Of a stretch of 64,000 bases of DNA, positions 60,580 through 64,000 are shown in pieces (position 1 is the first letter of the stretch; every line of letters begins with the position of its first letter). Both the position numbers and the translations under genes were made by a program. Origin of the DNA: Zeus faber (lineage: Eukaryota > Chordata > Actinopteri > Zeiformes > Zeidae); NCBI GenBank assembly GCA_960531495.1, contig OY482848.1:30757177-30821176 (forward strand). Reading direction: 5' to 3'. The notes under the pieces are model-generated. The model ran no database searches. It was given only the letters and a program-made list of their open reading frames with translations, and was not told the origin of the DNA.

Positions 60580-60770
60580 TTACATTACAATACATTTAGT
60601 CATTTAGCAGACCCTTTTATCCACAGCGACTTAAAAGGGAGAATAACAGTTAGGGGGTTAAGTGCCTTGCTCAAGGACACATCAGCATGCTACCAGGAGG
60701 AGCCTGGGATCTAACCAGCAACCTTCTACTTACTAGACGACCCGCTCTACCAGTGAGTGAACCTACCAGT
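60580..60770 (-). mobile_element. tRNA-derived SINE, near full length
   Basis: On the minus strand the head carries an A-box-like TGGTAGAGCGG (60,742-60,752) and a B-box-like GGTTAGATCCC (60,706-60,716), 26 bases apart as read between them. The body has ccttgagcaaggcacttaac and the tail has gtcgctgtggataaaagggt and gctaaatgactaaatg, followed by ttg/taatg repeats. These phrases are shared by a very abundant teleost SINE type. A truncated relative lies at 21,050-21,136. The B box has A in place of the usual C (GGTTCGA), so internal promoter strength is doubtful. Confidence 0.75.
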
Positions 60771-61199
60771 CAGTGCTGTATGTCTCTTCTACTGGGCCTG
60801 TCTGTATAGTACTTAGAGAATAAACTAATACCCCTTTCCCACTGCACCAAAAACCTGCTAACACCCGTTGACATCAGGCATTTGTTAATACACGGCTCTC
60901 ATCCCGGGTCAAATGACACGGCAATAAAGCCGGGTTTTAATTGGGTCCATCTCCGACCGGCTCTGATGTGAACAGGACCCCACGTCAATCCACTAATGCA
61001 CCTTTACCTTCAAGATGAGACGCACCTTGAAATTCCGAATGCTGCCGTATAAATAGACAGGAATATCCATGTATGACTTTGGTTAGCATGTGAGGGAGGT
61101 AGACATGCCTCAAGGAGGCTCCTGTGCTTTGCTACTTTTACATAACTCAACTTAAAAAGCACATTAATATATTTTTGCCTGAGCTGCTTCATCTTTAAA
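60771..61199. other. No gene recognised
   Basis: Anonymous sequence. Confidence 0.5.
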
Positions 61200-61447
61200 T
61201 CTGAGAATCAATGAGTCATAATTTGCACAAAAAGAAAGAAGAACGACCCACCACACCACCGGGAAAGACGACAGCTACTAAGGCCAAGATGACTAATTCT
61301 AGCGTTGACTCATGTCTCCCGGCGGACCTGGAGAGGTTGCACACCATGTTGGTCAATGACCTCAAAAGCACGATTGACGACGCTCTGGTTCCGTAAGCAG
61401 ACTCTGTCAATAAACTACGCGAAACTACAGAGAACCACGGCTGTTGC

Positions 61448-61900
61448 ATGACTGATCTTGAGGAAGCATTATCAGGCTACAGCGACAGAATTGCCGACCT
61501 TGAAGAAATGTGTACCTCACTAAAAAACAGTAACAAACTTTTTGCTGATACAGTGGATGATCTTGAAAACAGATCGAGGCGCTGCAACTTGAGAGTGATA
61601 AACTTGGTGGAGAAAGTGTGGACTGATCCGGTGAAATTTACGTCTGTCTTTTTTGCCGGGGTCTTGGGAGGCACTTTGTTCCCCACTCCACCAACTCTGG
61701 ACCGGACACACCGTCTTGGCGCACTGCACCCTGGGCCCAACTGCAAAGCGATACCAATGATAGCGATACCAATGATAGTGAAATTTTACTGCTTTCCGGA
61801 CAAAGAACGCGCACTGAGAGTGAGTCAAGAGGACGAGTCATCTTCTACCCTGACTACAGTGCCTCTGTCAACAAGAAGCGGGCGACATTCAACCCCGTGA
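61448..61900 (+). pseudogene. L1-type ORF1 protein fragment
   Basis: A 150-codon open stretch covering the coiled coil and most of the RNA-recognition domain of an L1/Tx1 ORF1 protein. The reading frame ends in unrelated text (after about codon 125) because of a frame change; the true carboxyl domain continues in another frame. Confidence 0.72.
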
Positions 61901-62511
61901 AGGCTCTTCTCTACTAGAAAGAAGTAACGTTTTGCATGATCTTTCCTGCTGTGCTAAAGGTGGATTATAAGGGGGAGACTCATTCCTTCAACACTGCCGA
62001 CGAGGTGCAAAAATTCTTTGACCAGGATATCGGTGGTTTTGTGAATCGTGAATAAGTTAACTCATAACTGTCCTGACAGACTAAACAAATATTGGACTGA
62101 TGTTGACATACTGTGCCAGTTGGATTATCGGTTGTTGATAAATGCAATAATACGGTAGCTGAGTCACATAGACCTGACTAATGCCTATATTGGCCCTTGA
62201 AGTTTGTAGCTTGCCTACGATTAAGCTCTACTGAAGTTTACCCGGTTTATTTTGGATCAGTTGATACTCCTAGAAATAAGGGTTGGCTGAAAAAGCTGGC
62301 TAAACACCCGTTGTGGTGTTAATTAATATTGACCAAGATTGCCGTGAATTTCTAGTCAGCAACGGTAACATTCGTGGTTGGTGTACTTATGGTAAGCTTT
62401 TGGACATGTCTTGTTAAGATATTAAGATGCACGTGACACTCAGTTATACAGCAGTATAATAATAATCTTTTTTTTAATTGTTATTCTGCCTGCAACATTT
62501 TGTTACACAGG

Positions 62512-62535
62512 TTTAGGGTTAGGGTTAGGGTTCAC
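62512..62535. repeat. Short interstitial (TTAGGG)n
   Basis: About three to four telomere-type units (gtttagggttagggttaggg) inside the non-coding part of the ORF1-only LINE. Confidence 0.85.
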
Positions 62536-62690
62536 ATTGCTGTTGCTATTTGGCCCTCATATTTCTCCTTATTATTTACTTATGGTACTCAAATGTGCTT
62601 AATACTTTGTTATTGATGTAATTTCTATCTTTCTTTATTTTGCCTTATCTGACTGACTGTAAAAAAAGAATAAAATAAGGAATATCTGTG

Positions 62691-62879
62691 TATCGTTCCA
62701 TCATTTCATATCCCATTTAGAATCCAAAATCAGGACTTACTGACTTTTTTCTGATGGGGGACCATGAAATGTTGTGAGTCTGGGGATCGCACCATGGGGA
62801 GCAGAGCAGAGGACTACCACGCTCCCAACCTGTCTTAGCTGAATAAAGGCGGGTAAAGGGGTTTCATAATTTTATAATT
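62691..62879. other. No gene recognised
   Basis: Short anonymous sequence between the LINE tail and the hAT-like region. Confidence 0.4.
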
Positions 62880-63955
62880 TATTAGTATCCGTTAGAGTTT
62901 TGAGTCTTCACTACCCTCACGATTCAAAGCGATTACGGTTCACCTGTCAACGATTCAAATACAGAACAATTCCTGATGCATCTCGGCGCATCTGAATGTG
63001 TCCTCAATTTTCACATGTCTACTTTTTCATCAATTAATACAAGCAGTCAGATAAATCTAAACTTCCTTTTTATTTAGAAAGTGCTTTCAAAAATCAGACG
63101 ACAACAGTCTATAATATAAAAAGCTGCATCTTTTGAAACCCCTATACACCCCGCAATTCCTGGATAAAACATCACAAACATGACTGAACACAGCAGACAA
63201 CAGCACTCCAATAGTAAGCTACTTAGCATCAAACTGCTAAGTAGTTTATATTGTGTAGTGTATATAGTGTTGATGGCGTGTCTTTAGGTGGTACTGGTTC
63301 ATAAAAGAAAATAATATCAAAATGTTAACATACTCTTTATGTCAACATGAAATTCAATTGTAAACCAAAATAAATGGTAAAGGCCTAGCCTGAAAATGTT
63401 CAATCCCAGTATCAATGTGAATGTACCTTTTGACCTTTTCAGTAGAAATGAAATATGGCAAGTACAAAATAGCTCACTGCTCAGCATTTGGGAATTTGTC
63501 GTTTCTTATGTAAGAACACTAGGTAAATCACATGTTCTGGTTCGAGGGTGCTTCTTTTTGCAGTGACCACATCTCCTGCAGTTTAGAAAACTGCAGACAC
63601 ACTTGTACATGGGATGCGCAAGTATCTCTTTGACTGCCTGGAGAGTAGAGGAAATGTGACTCATGGACACACCACCAGTTCGAAGGAGCCTCACCAAGAG
63701 GCAGAGATGGAGCTTTACAGTATCTCTCCATTTCCTCCTCAGCCCTGGCATACGCGGTCTTGGCTTGTACAGTACCTTCAGTGAAAGAATGCCCCATCAA
63801 ACTCACAAGCAGCAATAAGACCTTTCTTTTGGGAGCAGGCCTATCATCCTCCATGGGCAGCGTTTCTTCTTCCAGAGTTCCTGTTCCCCCGCTTCATCAG
63901 CTTCTGTCCTCTCATTCTGTGTTTGAACAAAAGAAAGAATAGCATTAAAACAGCA
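62880..63955 (-). pseudogene. hAT-superfamily (ZBED-like) transposase C-terminal remnant
   Basis: The minus strand at 63,490-63,950 encodes the carboxyl end of a hAT transposase of the ZBED type: LVSLMGHSFTEGTVQAKTAY, EEEMERYCKAPSLPLGEAPS then NWW, the start of the dimerisation domain. The matching continuation (RYLRIPCTSVS-type, AGDVVTA, LEPEHV) lies in other frames because of small insertions or deletions, so the gene is dead. The 3' side at about 62,880-63,050 holds gattcaaa and gatgcatc motifs typical of the non-coding end of these elements. The amino-terminal part may lie beyond the window edge at 64,000 or be lost. Confidence 0.68.
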
Positions 63956-64000
63956 GTTAGCGCTTGCTCAGTCGATGCAACAGCTCACATCTATTAGGAT

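Larger units (their letters stand above)
61200..62690 (+). mobile_element. L1/Tx1-type LINE derivative carrying ORF1 only
   Basis: The plus strand encodes most of an L1/Tx1 ORF1 protein: a Lys/Thr-rich start at 61,211, a coiled-coil-like YSDRIADLEEMCTSLKNSNK, and the RNA-binding domain (VDDLENRSRRCNLRVINLVE, PTPPTLDRTHRLG). The carboxyl domain follows in another frame near 61,830-61,908 (FYPDYSASVNKKRATFNPV) and near 61,960-62,035 (YKGETHSFNTADEVQKFFDQ). Breaks include an in-frame stop at 61,394-61,396 and a frame change near 61,830. No ORF2 text follows. The element passes into about 600 bp of non-coding sequence that ends in an A-rich aaaaaaagaataaaataag tail near 62,680. Confidence 0.72.

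Noticed and set aside
62512-62535. True telomere end
   Set aside because: Only three to four units with ordinary sequence on both sides.

Overview
This window looks like a gene-poor, repeat-rich stretch of a teleost fish nuclear genome. The evidence is the mix of mobile elements: Rex3-like and Expander-like RTE LINEs, L1/Tx1-type LINEs, Tc1/mariner, several hAT families, Ty3/Gypsy and retrovirus-like LTR elements, and a tRNA-derived SINE. Dinucleotide and tetranucleotide microsatellites are very dense (CA/GT, CT/GA, TATC, AAT). I found no convincing host protein-coding exon, no rRNA and no functional tRNA gene. The window is best read as intergenic DNA or the inside of very large introns. The species cannot be named from the sequence.

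Layout. 0-6.3 kb: a Rex3-like LINE split by a short hAT element, then a Tc1-like transposon (minus strand) carrying a nested LTR-like piece and a complete miniature LTR element with 5-bp target duplications. 6.3-11.7 kb: mostly anonymous sequence with microsatellites and LINE-tail remnants. 11.8-13.1 kb: a DNA-transposon remnant interrupted by a solo LTR. 13-30 kb: anonymous AT-rich DNA, many microsatellites, two diverged ~350-bp direct repeats around an LTR-like fragment (21.2-22.6 kb), and a rearranged hAT copy (28.6-29.1 kb). 30.4-48.1 kb: a cluster of three LTR-element fossils, all on the minus strand: a Gypsy fragment, an 8.8-kb gamma/epsilon-type endogenous retrovirus with paired 459-bp LTRs and a 4-bp target duplication, and a short broken Gypsy element. 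49.4-52.8 kb: an internally deleted L1-type LINE (minus). 54.1-54.7 kb: the only strong CpG-rich island, and the best candidate for a host promoter or first exon. 56.6-58.5 kb: an RTE-type LINE (minus). 58.7-64 kb: a third copy of the hAT family, a possible MITE, a SINE, an ORF1-bearing L1 derivative and a hAT transposase remnant.

Nothing here forms an operon or a working gene system. The interest lies in the transposon archaeology (nested insertions dated by paired repeats, a miniature LTR element with a Lys-like primer site, rearranged hAT copies, an ORF1-only LINE) and in the CpG island. Most larger retroelements lie on the minus strand. This would fit antisense retention inside a plus-strand transcription unit, but that is only an inference. 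All family names come from motif recognition and memory; no database search was possible.
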